64,000 nt of DNA from NCEH01 sp043195095 (GTDB lineage Bacteria > Pseudomonadota > Alphaproteobacteria > Rhizobiales > Xanthobacteraceae). Position 1 is the stretch's first letter. Every line of letters starts with the position of its first letter. The notes beneath the pieces were generated by a model, which had not been told where the DNA came from, searched no databases, and worked only from the letters and a program-made list of their open reading frames with translations. Position numbers and translations under genes: made by a program. Below, one piece after another: positions 43,728-51,945 of this stretch. The stretch lies in NCBI RefSeq assembly GCF_043195095.1, contig NZ_JBAFWN010000012.1, one strand, 5' to 3'.

Positions 43728-45956
43728 TCAGCGCGTGGTGCCGCGCAGATCCGCTTCCAGCTGGGGCCGGGCGGCCCCGCCGAAGCGCACTTTGTACACC
43801 TGGTAATTCTCCATCACCCGCTGCACATAATTGCGGGTCTCGGAATAGGGGATGCACTCCACCCAGTCCACCACGTCCACGTCCGGGTCGCGCGGATCGC
43901 CATAGCGCTCGATCCATTTGCGCACGCTGCCGCGCCCGGCGTTATAGGCGGCGAACACCAGCACATAATTGCCGCCGTAATTGCTCACCAGCTCGCCAAG
44001 CTCGGCCGCACCGAACTGGACATTGTAGGACTGGTCGCTCATCAGCCGCGCTTCGTTATAAGGCGCGCCGGTCTGCTTGGACACCTCGCGGCCGGCGGCG
44101 GGCGTCACCTGCATATAGCCCATGGCCTTGGCGCTGGAGAGCGTGCGCGGGTTGAATTGGCTCTCCTGCCGGGCCACCGCATAGATCACCGCCTTGTCCA
44201 CCGGATTGCCGATGGAGGTATAAGAGGGCAGGCCAAACGTCGGGAAAGAGGCGACGTCGAGGGGATGGCCCTCCGCCGAGCCTTCCTTGCCCACCACCAT
44301 GACGCCGCGGGTGTCGTTATTCGCCTGGGCCAGCTCCGCCACCATGGCGAGATGGGTGGAATCCTCCATCCGCCAGGCGAGGTCGTAATAGATGGTCAGC
44401 GGGATATCGCGCTCGCCGATGGCATAGAGCAGGCGGATGGCGCGCACCGGCTCGATGCGATCGAACGTGGCGCGGGCCTGGCCGGAAGCCTCCGGCTGGC
44501 GGCGCAGCGCCACCGGCGGCAGGCCGAGGCGGGCACGCGACATCTGTCCATAATAGGTGGTGCTGTAGCGGGCGGCCGCCTCATAGCGGGCGCGGGCGGT
44601 GCCGGTGTCGCCCATCGCCTCCGCCGCGCGGCCCTGCCAATAGCCGGCGCGGGCGAGCGTGATGGGGTGCTTCTGCTCGTGCGCCATGCGCGCGAAATGC
44701 TGGGCGGCGGTGCGCGGGTCCTTGAGGAAACGCAGCGCGATCCAGCCTGCGGTGAATTCCTCCTCGGCGCGATAATTGTCGGCGGTGGGCGTCGCGCCAT
44801 GGGCAGCGACGCGATAGGCGGTCTTGAAATCCCCGCTGTCGAGAAGCTCGCGCGAGACCAGGCGGCGCTCGATCCACCATTCATCCGCATCACCCACGGC
44901 GGCCCGGGTATCGGGCGCGCTCAGCAGCGCCTGGGCGGCCTCGCCGGGGCGATCCGCGCGGCGGGCGAGTTGGGACTTGGCAAACAGATAGGCCGGATCA
45001 TTGGCGAGGGTGAACGGCACCGCCGCCAGCAGCTTGGCACCGTTGGGATCCTTGCGGGCGATGGCGAGCCGGGCCTGGGTGAGGGCCACCACATCGCTGC
45101 CCGCGCGTGCGGCGGCGCGCATGGCGCGATCAGTGTCCGGCTTGTAGCTGAACGTGTCGGCGCGCGCCTTGTGATCGGCGCGGGTGAGGAGAGGGCCAAA
45201 CTCGGTCATCACGGTCTTTTCGACCGATTCGCTGAGATCATCCTCACGCCACGCCTCGCGCACCAGGGCGGTGGTGGTGGCGCGGTCGCCGGAGGCGGCG
45301 AAGGCGCGCGCGAGCGCGATCTTGCCTTCGCCGGAAAGCGGATCGGCCTCCGAGAAGAAGGCGCGGATCACGTCGGGGCTGCGGTTTTCCACCAGCAGCA
45401 TCCGCTCCGCGCGGCGGCGCAGGGTGCTCTGGGTCGGCCAGCCGGGCTTCTCCTTGAGAAACGCGTTGATGCCATCGAAGCCGAGATCGTTCGGCGCATT
45501 GCGGATGACCAGCCAGGTCACGAGATTGCGGGCCACGGGATCGTTCAAATCCCGCGCCATGGCTAGGGCCTGCGTGCCCTGTCCGTTCTTGGCGGCGGTG
45601 ACCGCCGAGCGCAATTGGCCAAGTTCGCCCGACAGCGAAACCGCCGGCGCGCGGGCCGGAGCGAGGGAGAGTGCCGCGCTCGCCGGCTTGGCGTGCGCCT
45701 TCGAGGTGGCGGTCTTCTTCGACTCGGTTTTCTTCGCGTCGGATTTCTTCGCGTCGCTCTTTTTGGCGTCGCTCTTCTTGGCGTCGGCCTTCTTCGTGTC
45801 GGTCTTCGCCTTGGAGTCGGTGGACTTTGCCGGGGCGCTCTTCGCGGATTTGGCGGGCGGCGAATCGGACGTGTCGGAAGCGGCCATCACCGGCGCGGTC
45901 CAGGCGAGCGCGATCGCCAGGGCGGTGCGGGAGATCAGGCGGTGGGCAGGCGACAT
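43728..45956 (-). CDS. slt: Soluble lytic murein transglycosylase
   Basis: A 742-aa periplasmic enzyme that cleaves the MurNAc-GlcNAc bond with anhydro-product formation. A signal peptide (ISRTALAIALAWTAPVMA, cut before ASDTS) is followed by a Lys/Ala/Ser-rich linker with a tandem KKSDA repeat (about residues 55-80), a long helical superhelical U domain (about 100-560), and a C-terminal SLT domain (about 570-720) with the catalytic Glu in YAVARQESQFNP (about 600), GYMQVTP and FAAYNAGRGSV. The repeat linker is longer than in E. coli Slt70 (645 aa). dapA is divergent from it. Confidence 0.93.
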   Translation of the reverse strand: MSPAHRLISRTALAIALAWTAPVMAASDTSDSPPAKSAKSAPAKSTDSKAKTDTKKADAKKSDAKKSDAKKSDAKKTESKKTATSKAHAKPASAALSLAPARAPAVSLSGELGQLRSAVTAAKNGQGTQALAMARDLNDPVARNLVTWLVIRNAPNDLGFDGINAFLKEKPGWPTQSTLRRRAERMLLVENRSPDVIRAFFSEADPLSGEGKIALARAFAASGDRATTTALVREAWREDDLSESVEKTVMTEFGPLLTRADHKARADTFSYKPDTDRAMRAAARAGSDVVALTQARLAIARKDPNGAKLLAAVPFTLANDPAYLFAKSQLARRADRPGEAAQALLSAPDTRAAVGDADEWWIERRLVSRELLDSGDFKTAYRVAAHGATPTADNYRAEEEFTAGWIALRFLKDPRTAAQHFARMAHEQKHPITLARAGYWQGRAAEAMGDTGTARARYEAAARYSTTYYGQMSRARLGLPPVALRRQPEASGQARATFDRIEPVRAIRLLYAIGERDIPLTIYYDLAWRMEDSTHLAMVAELAQANNDTRGVMVVGKEGSAEGHPLDVASFPTFGLPSYTSIGNPVDKAVIYAVARQESQFNPRTLSSAKAMGYMQVTPAAGREVSKQTGAPYNEARLMSDQSYNVQFGAAELGELVSNYGGNYVLVFAAYNAGRGSVRKWIERYGDPRDPDVDVVDWVECIPYSETRNYVQRVMENYQVYKVRFGGAARPQLEADLRGTTR
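45717..45794 (-). repeat. Tandem KKSDA-type repeat in slt
   Basis: The coding strand repeats a 15-base unit about five times (residues about 55-80 of the transglycosylase, pattern KKADA, KKSDA x3, KKTES). The nearly identical DNA units suggest replication slippage and possible length variation between strains. Confidence 0.85.
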
Positions 45957-46216
45957 ATTCGTTCCTCACGTCCTGGCTGGGGCTCGCAGAGCCTGTTGCC
46001 GCGCGACCGTTGGAGGCCGGATGTTCCGCCCTATTGTTCGCCATGTGCCTTGACGAAATGCTAAGCAGCCCGCCGCGAAGGAGCCTCACGAAACCGGCAA
46101 AACGAGGGCCGGAGCCCGCGCGACCCTTTCCGGCCGGCTCGCAACAGTTTATCTGATGCGATCCACCCGCTGAAATCAGGCGGGCGCGAATCGTTTTTCA
46201 CAACAAGGCACCTGCC

Positions 46217-47116
46217 ATGTCCTCCTCTTCGTCCCTGCCGCACTTCCGGGGTCAGTTCACGGCCCTGGTCACTCCTTTCCGGGATGGTGCGCTGGATGAA
46301 AAAGCGTTCCGCGACTTCGTCGATTGGCAGATCGCCGAGGGTATCGACGGGTTGGTTCCGGTCGGCACCACGGGCGAGAGCCCGACGGTGAGCCACGAGG
46401 AACACAATCGCGTGATCGAGATCTGCGTCGAGCAGGTGAAGGGGCGCGTTCCGGTCATGGCCGGCACCGGCTCCAATTCCACCGAGAGCGCGGTCGAATT
46501 TTCGCGCCATGCCGAGAAGGTCGGCGCCGACGCTTTGCTGGTGGTGACGCCCTATTACAACAAGCCCACGCAAGAGGGCCTGTTCCAGCACTTCAAGGCC
46601 ATCAATGACGCGGTGGGCCTGCCGATCTTCATCTATAATATTCCGAGCCGGTCTGTGATCGACATGTCGGTCGAGACCATGGCGCGGCTGTATGAGCTGA
46701 AGAATATCGTCGGCGTGAAGGACGCCACCGCCAATCTGGCGCGGGTGTCCCAGCAGCGCCTCACCCTAGGGCCGGATTTCATCCAGCTCTCGGGCGAGGA
46801 TGCGACCGCGCTCGGCTTCATGGCCCATGGCGGCCACGGCTGCATCTCGGTGGCGTCCAACGTGGCGCCGCGCCTCTCCTCCGAGCTGATGGGCGCCTGC
46901 ATCGCGGGCGACTTCAAGGCCGCCCTGGCGCTGCAGGACAAATTGTTTCCCCTGCACACCGCTCTGTTTGTCGAGACCAATCCGGCGCCGACCAAGTTCG
47001 CGCTCTCGCTGCTCGGCAAGATGGCCGAGGACGTGCGCCTGCCCATGGTGCCGGTCTCCGAAACCACCCGTGCGGTCGTGCGCAGCGCGATGGCCCACGC
47101 GGGCCTGCTGAACTGA
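46217..47116 (+). CDS. dapA: 4-Hydroxy-tetrahydrodipicolinate synthase
   Basis: A 299-aa TIM-barrel enzyme that condenses pyruvate and aspartate semialdehyde, the first step to diaminopimelate and lysine. It has ALVTPFRDG, VPVGTTGESPT (substrate loop, about residues 45-55), PYYNKPTQEGLF with the active-site Tyr (about 113-118), IYNIPSRS, and the Schiff-base Lys in GVKDATAN (about 175). ATG 46217 follows AAGGCACC. smpB follows 61 bases later on the same strand, the usual alphaproteobacterial order. Confidence 0.96.
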   Translation: MSSSSSLPHFRGQFTALVTPFRDGALDEKAFRDFVDWQIAEGIDGLVPVGTTGESPTVSHEEHNRVIEICVEQVKGRVPVMAGTGSNSTESAVEFSRHAEKVGADALLVVTPYYNKPTQEGLFQHFKAINDAVGLPIFIYNIPSRSVIDMSVETMARLYELKNIVGVKDATANLARVSQQRLTLGPDFIQLSGEDATALGFMAHGGHGCISVASNVAPRLSSELMGACIAGDFKAALALQDKLFPLHTALFVETNPAPTKFALSLLGKMAEDVRLPMVPVSETTRAVVRSAMAHAGLLN

Positions 47117-47177
47117 GGTTGAGGGACAGCGCGCGGCGGGAGAGGTTCGCCCCTTCCGCCGCCGTCCCCAAAAGCAA

Positions 47178-47657
47178 ATGTCAGAAAAAAAGAAGAAAGA
47201 ACTGCCGCGCAAAGTGGTCGCCGACAATCGGCGTGCCCGCTTCGACTACGAGATCGGCGAGGTCTTCGAAGCCGGAATCATGCTGACCGGCACCGAGGTC
47301 AAGAGCCTGCGCAGCGGCAAGGCGACCATCGGCGAAAGCTATGCCGCCGCCAAGAATGGGGAATTGTGGCTCTACAACGCCTATATTCCCGAATATCTGG
47401 AAGCCAACCGCTTCAACCATGAGACCCGCCGCCCCCGCAAGCTGCTGATGCACAAGCGCCAGATCGGCAAGCTGGCGCAGGCGGTGGAGCGCGAGGGCAT
47501 GACCATCGTCGCCATGAAGATCTATTTCAACGAGCAGGGCCGCGCCAAGGTCGAAGTCGCGATCGGCAAGGGCCGCAAGACCCACGACAAGCGCGAGGCT
47601 GTGAAGGAGCGCGACTGGGGCCGCGACAAGGCCCGCCTCATGCGCGATCGCGGATAG
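47178..47657 (+). CDS. smpB: SsrA-binding protein SmpB
   Basis: A 159-aa RNA-binding protein that carries tmRNA to stalled ribosomes. It shows the beta-barrel segments YEIGEVFEAGIMLTGTEVKSL, GELWLYNAYIPEY and NRFNHETRRPRKLLMHK, and the basic C-terminal tail DKREAVKERDWGRDKARLMR. Length is typical (about 155-160 aa). It lies in the dapA-smpB pair. The site upstream of ATG 47178 is weak. No tmRNA gene is visible in the window. Confidence 0.96.
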   Translation: MSEKKKKELPRKVVADNRRARFDYEIGEVFEAGIMLTGTEVKSLRSGKATIGESYAAAKNGELWLYNAYIPEYLEANRFNHETRRPRKLLMHKRQIGKLAQAVEREGMTIVAMKIYFNEQGRAKVEVAIGKGRKTHDKREAVKERDWGRDKARLMRDRG

Positions 47658-47791
47658 CTCGATCCACCAAACCGCGGGAGGGGTCGTGGGCACTGCGCGC
47701 GACAGCTGTACCGCGGCCATGCCTTTGCTAGGATGAGACCAACACGCCGGTGCCGGGCAAACCGCGCGCCGGGCAAGACAGGGATGCAGCC

Positions 47792-48358
47792 GTGGCCGAC
47801 TGGAGCGAACTTCCCGAAAATCTTCCGATCCCCGAGGATGATGGCAAGGCACGCCATCTGCCGGGCCTGGAACTGCCCATCATTCCGCTTGCCTCCACCG
47901 ACGGGCGGCGGGTGGATCTCTCCTCCCTGTCCGGGCGCATCGTGGTCTATTGCTATCCGCGCACCGGCCAGCCGGACACGCCGAACCCGGAGGGCTGGGA
48001 CGAAATTCCCGGCGCCCGGGGCTGCACCCCGCAGAGCTGCGCCTTCCGCGACCATTTCGAGCAATTGGTCGAGGTGGGCGCGCACCATGTGTTCGGCCTT
48101 TCCACCCAGGACACCGCCTACCAGCGCGAAGTCGCCGAGCGGCTCCATCTGCCGTTTCCGCTGCTGTCGGACCACACGCTGGAATTCACCCGCGCGGTGG
48201 AACTGCCGACCTTCACGGTGGAGGGCAAGGTGCTGCTGAAGCGCATCACCCTGATCATCGAGGACGGGGTGGTGGAACACGTCTTCTACCCGGTGTACCC
48301 GCCCCATGAGAACGCGGGAAACGTGCTCGAATTCCTGCGTCGGCGGATGGCCGGCTAG
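47792..48358 (+). CDS. Peroxiredoxin, BCP/PrxQ-like
   Basis: A 188-aa thioredoxin-fold peroxidase. The segment RIVVYCYPRTGQPD leads to the atypical motif GARGCTPQSCAFRDHFEQL, with a peroxidatic Cys (GCT) and a second Cys five residues later, as in the 1-3 or 1-5 Cys PrxQ type, so both redox residues are present. ATG is absent; GTG 47792 with CAGGGA about 8 bases upstream starts the conserved N terminus (ADWSELPENLPIP); an upstream GTG at 47750 is less likely. Stop codons of this and the convergent DNA glycosylase gene overlap by four bases. Confidence 0.87.
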   Translation: MADWSELPENLPIPEDDGKARHLPGLELPIIPLASTDGRRVDLSSLSGRIVVYCYPRTGQPDTPNPEGWDEIPGARGCTPQSCAFRDHFEQLVEVGAHHVFGLSTQDTAYQREVAERLHLPFPLLSDHTLEFTRAVELPTFTVEGKVLLKRITLIIEDGVVEHVFYPVYPPHENAGNVLEFLRRRMAG

Positions 48359-48999
48359 CGGCCGGCGGCGGTCTGCAGATAGGCGCTTGCCGCGCGGAAG
48401 ACGTCGGCGAACATGGCCGGCGTCAGCACGCCCGTATTGGTGTTGTAGCGCGAGCAATGATAGCTGCCGAACAGGCGCAAGGGGCCGATCTGCGCCTGAG
48501 CGCCGTGGCCGAACTTCACGCGCGACACCTTCTCGCCCAGCGCGGCCACGGTGGAATCATGGCCGATCTTGCCAAGCGCGATGATCGCCTTGAGGTTCGG
48601 CATGGCCGAGATGGCGGAATGGAGGAACGGCCGGCAGGTGCGGATTTCCTCGGTGGTGGGCTTGTTCTCCGGCGGAACGCAGCGCACCGCATTGACGATG
48701 CGCGCATCGCGCAGCTCCAACCCGTCGTCCGGTCGCGCCGCGTAGCTGCCCACGGCGAAGCCGAAATCCAGCAAGGTCTGGTAGAGCAGGTCGCCGGCGA
48801 AATCGCCGGTGAACGGGCGCCCGGTGCGGTTCGCGCCGCGCAGGCCGGGCGCAAGTCCCACGATCAGCAGGCGGGCATCGTGCGGGCCGAATCCGGGCAC
48901 CGGGCCGTTGAACCATGTGGGCTCGGCCGCGCGCCATTGGTCGCGAAACGCCGCGAGGCGCGGGCATAGGGGGCAATCATGCCCCGGCTGGCGTTCCAT
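48355..48999 (-). CDS. Uracil-DNA glycosylase, family 5-like
   Basis: A 214-aa 4Fe-4S DNA glycosylase. The N terminus CPLC and two later Cys (NAVRCVPP, TCRPFLH) can bind the cluster. Motif A is GLAPGLRGANRTGRPFTGD, in the family-5 (UdgB) manner, with no catalytic Asp as in family 4, and motif C is YHCSRYNTNTG, where family 4 has HPS. It excises uracil, and in family 5 also hypoxanthine or xanthine. It lies 6 bases downstream of the NYN gene, and the two are probably in one transcript. Confidence 0.88.
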   Translation of the reverse strand: MERQPGHDCPLCPRLAAFRDQWRAAEPTWFNGPVPGFGPHDARLLIVGLAPGLRGANRTGRPFTGDFAGDLLYQTLLDFGFAVGSYAARPDDGLELRDARIVNAVRCVPPENKPTTEEIRTCRPFLHSAISAMPNLKAIIALGKIGHDSTVAALGEKVSRVKFGHGAQAQIGPLRLFGSYHCSRYNTNTGVLTPAMFADVFRAASAYLQTAAGR

Positions 49000-49005
49000 G
49001 CAGGA

Positions 49006-49611
49006 TCAGGGCTCTTCGGCGTCGGGCAGCGGGGAACCGCGCCGCTCCAGGAACCGGGGCGTCTCATGCATGCGCCCCTGCCGCTCGGCGGGATCGCGCC
49101 CGATCTTCGATTGCAGGTCCACCAGATCCAGGAAGATATCGGCCTGCCGCCGCAATTCGTCCGAGATCAGGGGCGGCTGGGTGGAGACGGTGGACACGAC
49201 GCTGACGCGAATGCCCTTGCGCTGCAAGGCTTCGACGAGGGAACGGAAATCCCCGTCGCCGGAAAACAGCACGATATGGTCCACGTGGCCGGCGAGTTCC
49301 ATCGCGTCCACGGCGATCTCGATATCCATGTTCCCGCGCACCCGGCGGCGGCCCTGGGAGTCCGTGAATTCGCGTGCCAGCTTCGTGACGACGGAATACC
49401 CGTTATAGTCGAGCCAATCCAGCAGCGGCCGGATGGAGGAATACTCCTGGTCTTCGATCAGGGTGGTGTAATAAAAAGCGCGCAGGAGATATCCGCGCGA
49501 CTGAAATTCTTTCAACAGCCGCTTGTAGTCGATGTCGAAACCGAGAGCCTTTGTTGCTGAATAGAGATTGGCGCCATCAATAAGCAGCGCGATCTTTTCC
49601 AGTCCGTTCAT
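49006..49611 (-). CDS. NYN-domain protein (LabA/DUF88 family)
   Basis: A 201-aa PIN-like putative ribonuclease. The acidic metal residues are in place: LLIDGANLY (about residue 12), NMDIEIAVDAME (about 96-104) and LFSGDGDFRSLV (about 118-124). LabA homologues act in RNA metabolism and, in cyanobacteria, circadian control. It lies upstream of the uracil-DNA glycosylase gene on the same strand and is divergent from rpoZ, a position conserved in many Alphaproteobacteria. ATG 49611. Confidence 0.9.
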   Translation of the reverse strand: MNGLEKIALLIDGANLYSATKALGFDIDYKRLLKEFQSRGYLLRAFYYTTLIEDQEYSSIRPLLDWLDYNGYSVVTKLAREFTDSQGRRRVRGNMDIEIAVDAMELAGHVDHIVLFSGDGDFRSLVEALQRKGIRVSVVSTVSTQPPLISDELRRQADIFLDLVDLQSKIGRDPAERQGRMHETPRFLERRGSPLPDAEEP

Positions 49612-49726
49612 AAAGGGCGTCCAAAACCAAGAGGGGGAGTGTACAAGCTAGAATGGGTATAAAATGGGAAGTCCAACCTTTCTCGGACAGACTTAAGCGG
49701 AGCGCAAGTGAAAAGCCTGCGTGCCC

Positions 49727-49755
49727 TTGCCGCGTCCCGGGCTTTCCTGTAAACA
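49727..49755 (+). promoter_or_regulatory. Possible sigma-70 promoter of rpoZ
   Basis: TTGCCG (49727-49732) and TAAACA (49750-49755) are 17 bases apart, about 60 bases before the rpoZ start, in an A/T-richer stretch. Assigned by eye. Confidence 0.4.
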
Positions 49756-49814
49756 AACCCTCTTCAAACTGACATCCTACCTTATCTTACCGCGCACGAG
49801 GGAGTGCCGAGCCC

Positions 49815-50201
49815 ATGGCCCGTGTCACCGTTGAGGACTGCATCGACAAGGTCGACAACCGTTTCGAGCTGGTTCTCCTCGCCGGCCACCGCGCCCGCAT
49901 GATTTCCTCAGGGGCGCCGATCACCATCGACCGCGACAACGACAAGAACCCCGTCGTTGCCCTGCGTGAAATTGCGGATGAGACGGTGAGCCCCGAGGAT
50001 CTGAAGGAAGACCTCATCCACACCTTGCAGAAATACACCGAGGTGGACGAGCCGGAACCCGAGACGGTGCCGATGATCGCTTCCAGCGTCGGCTCCAGCG
50101 ACGACACCGACATCGTGCTCGACCGCATGACCGAGGAAGAGCTGCTCGCCGGCCTCCAGGGCCTCGTGCCGCCCGAGCACAATGACGAGGACGAGGGCTG
50201 A
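49815..50201 (+). CDS. rpoZ: RNA polymerase omega subunit
   Basis: A 128-aa subunit that helps assemble RNA polymerase and binds ppGpp. The conserved N-terminal half is MARVTVEDCIDKVDNRFELV, then LAGHRARMISSG and KNPVVALREIADETVS. The acidic C-terminal tail (about 75-128) is normal in Alphaproteobacteria. It is usually followed by rsh (relA/spoT), but here the next gene is the inverted rimO, so the local order is rearranged. A terminator follows. Confidence 0.96.
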   Translation: MARVTVEDCIDKVDNRFELVLLAGHRARMISSGAPITIDRDNDKNPVVALREIADETVSPEDLKEDLIHTLQKYTEVDEPEPETVPMIASSVGSSDDTDIVLDRMTEEELLAGLQGLVPPEHNDEDEG

Positions 50202-50237
50202 ACCCTCCGTCCCCACGGGATTTGCGTGATTTTTGAA

Positions 50238-50266
50238 CGCGGTCGGCTCTGCCGGCCGCGTTTTTA
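50238..50266 (+). terminator. Rho-independent terminator after rpoZ
   Basis: A GC-rich stem (GCGGTCGGC at about 50239-50247 pairing with GCCGGCCGC at 50251-50259, one T/G pair), a TCT loop and TTTTTATTT. It lies 37 bases after the rpoZ stop and between convergent genes. Confidence 0.82.
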
Positions 50267-50298
50267 TTTGATCGGATTTCCGTTGGTCGCGACCGGCC

Positions 50299-51633
50299 TC
50301 AGAAGCCGACGGCGCTGCCCCGCAGATCATAGGCGTCCGCCGCCTCGATCTTCACCGTGGTGATCTCGCCCACCCGCAGCGGCCGGCGCGAGGCGACATG
50401 CACGCGGCCGTCGATCTCGGGCGCGTCGCCCTTGGTGCGGCCGATGGCACCGGCCGGGCCGACGCTGTCGATGATCACTTGCTGGCGCGTGCCCACCTTG
50501 CGCTTGAGACGGCGGGCGGAAATCGCCTGCTGGGTCTTCATGAAGCGGTCGTAGCGCTCGGCCTTCACTTCGTCCGGCACCGGGGCGGCGAGGTCGTTGG
50601 CGGGGGCGCCGGCCACCGGTTCGAATTTGAAGCAGCCCACGCGGTCGAGCTCGGCTTCCTTCAGGAAGTCCAGAAGCTCGGTGAATTCCTCCTCGCTCTC
50701 GCCGGGAAAGCCGACGATGAAGGTGGAGCGCAAGGTCAGGTCCGGCACCGCCGCGCGCCAGGCCTGCACGCGCGCCAGCGTCTTCTCCTGCGAGGCCGGG
50801 CGCTTCATGCGCTTCAGCACGGTCGGGCTCGCATGCTGGAAGGGAATATCCAGATAGGGCAGCACCTTGCCGCTCGCCATCAGGTCCATCACCCGATCCA
50901 CATGGGGATAGGGGTAGACATAATGCAGGCGCACCCACGCGCCGAGCTCGCCCAGCGCCTCGGCCAGATCGAAGAAGCGGGCGGAGCGTTCGCGATCGCG
51001 CCACAGGCTCTCGGCATATTTGATGTCGACGCCATAGGCCGAGGTATCCTGCGAGATCACCAGCAATTCCTTCACCCCGGCGGCGACGAGGCGCTCGGCC
51101 TCGCGCATCACGTCGGCGAGGGGGCGGCTCACAAGGTCGCCGCGCAGCTTGGGGATGATGCAGAAGGTGCAGCGATTGTTGCAGCCTTCGGAAATCTTCA
51201 GATAGGCATAATGGCGCGGAGTGAGCTTGATGCCGTGCTCCGGCACGAGATCCAGGAATGGATCATGCTGCGGCGGCACCGCTTCGTGCACGGCGGCGAG
51301 CACGCTCTCATATTGCTGGGGGCCGGAGATGGCGAGCACGCTCGGGTGCACCGCGCGGATCTGCTCGGGCTCGGCGCCCATGCAGCCGGTGACCACCACC
51401 TTGCCGTTTTCCGCCAGCGCCTCGCCGATGGCGGAAAGGCTCTCCGCCTTCGCGCTGTCCAGAAACCCGCAGGTGTTGACGATGACGAGGTCCGCGCCAT
51501 CATGGCCGCGGGAGAGTTCATAGCCTTCGGCGCGCAGGCGCGTGATGATGCGCTCGCTGTCCACCAGCGCCTTCGGGCAGCCAAGCGAGACGAACGAAAT
51601 ACGAGGCGAAGTCTTCGGCGCGAGTTCGGCCAT
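50299..51633 (-). CDS. rimO: Ribosomal protein S12 methylthiotransferase RimO
   Basis: A 444-aa radical-SAM enzyme that methylthiolates Asp88 of ribosomal protein S12. The UPF0004 domain has three cluster Cys (SLGCPKA, NTCGF, GCMGAE), the radical-SAM core has CNNRCTFCII (about residues 150-159), and a TRAM domain closes the protein (about 375-442). The LGCPK and CNNRC arrangement and the length favour RimO over MiaB. ATG 51633. It is convergent with rpoZ and divergent from exbB. Confidence 0.95.
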   Translation of the reverse strand: MAELAPKTSPRISFVSLGCPKALVDSERIITRLRAEGYELSRGHDGADLVIVNTCGFLDSAKAESLSAIGEALAENGKVVVTGCMGAEPEQIRAVHPSVLAISGPQQYESVLAAVHEAVPPQHDPFLDLVPEHGIKLTPRHYAYLKISEGCNNRCTFCIIPKLRGDLVSRPLADVMREAERLVAAGVKELLVISQDTSAYGVDIKYAESLWRDRERSARFFDLAEALGELGAWVRLHYVYPYPHVDRVMDLMASGKVLPYLDIPFQHASPTVLKRMKRPASQEKTLARVQAWRAAVPDLTLRSTFIVGFPGESEEEFTELLDFLKEAELDRVGCFKFEPVAGAPANDLAAPVPDEVKAERYDRFMKTQQAISARRLKRKVGTRQQVIIDSVGPAGAIGRTKGDAPEIDGRVHVASRRPLRVGEITTVKIEAADAYDLRGSAVGF

Positions 51634-51945
51634 GGCGCGGGGCGCGTTTCCATCAGTGTCAGGAGCGCCGACGCGTTAAGCGAGGATAGGGGCGGCGTCA
51701 ATCCCGCGCCCGGACACGAAGCCGGCAAGCCGGTGGCCGCACGCGCGGCCGCCGGGCTTTTTTACCTCTCGCGCGCGTCCGCAAAACCATGAGGCGGCTT
51801 GACGCAGCGGTATCCGGGCGCATGGTCGCAGCAGAGAAAAACGCTTAACGTCATCCCTTTGATGGCGTAAGGATTAAGCCAGCCAGCCAATCCCCGCCGC
51901 GGGTCGCCAGCCAACCAGCTTTCTTTTTCTTGCCGGTGAAGCGCG
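51634..51945. other. Divergent rimO-exbB region with an unassigned terminator
   Basis: This 312-base gap holds a strong plus-strand terminator hairpin (51730-51763) that does not follow any plus-strand gene, then an A/T-richer stretch (51770-51880) with TTGACG near 51799 that could be the -35 box of exbB. No Fur box is obvious. No gene is recognisable. Confidence 0.45.
51730..51763 (+). terminator. Orphan rho-independent terminator upstream of exbB
   Basis: An 11-bp stem with one T/G pair (51730-51740 CCGGTGGCCGC with 51745-51755), an ACGC loop, then GC and six T. The only upstream plus-strand gene is rpoZ, which already has its own terminator and is separated by rimO on the other strand. 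Confidence 0.8.

Noticed and set aside
43530..45566. Open frame of 678 codons on the plus strand, antisense to slt
   Set aside because: His/Gly/Arg-rich shadow of the minus-strand transglycosylase gene, as expected at this GC content; no known domain and no good start site.
51764..51945. Fur or CtrA box upstream of exbB
   Set aside because: TTAA-containing pieces occur, but not with TTAA-N7-TTAA spacing, and no 19-base Fur-like palindrome is seen.
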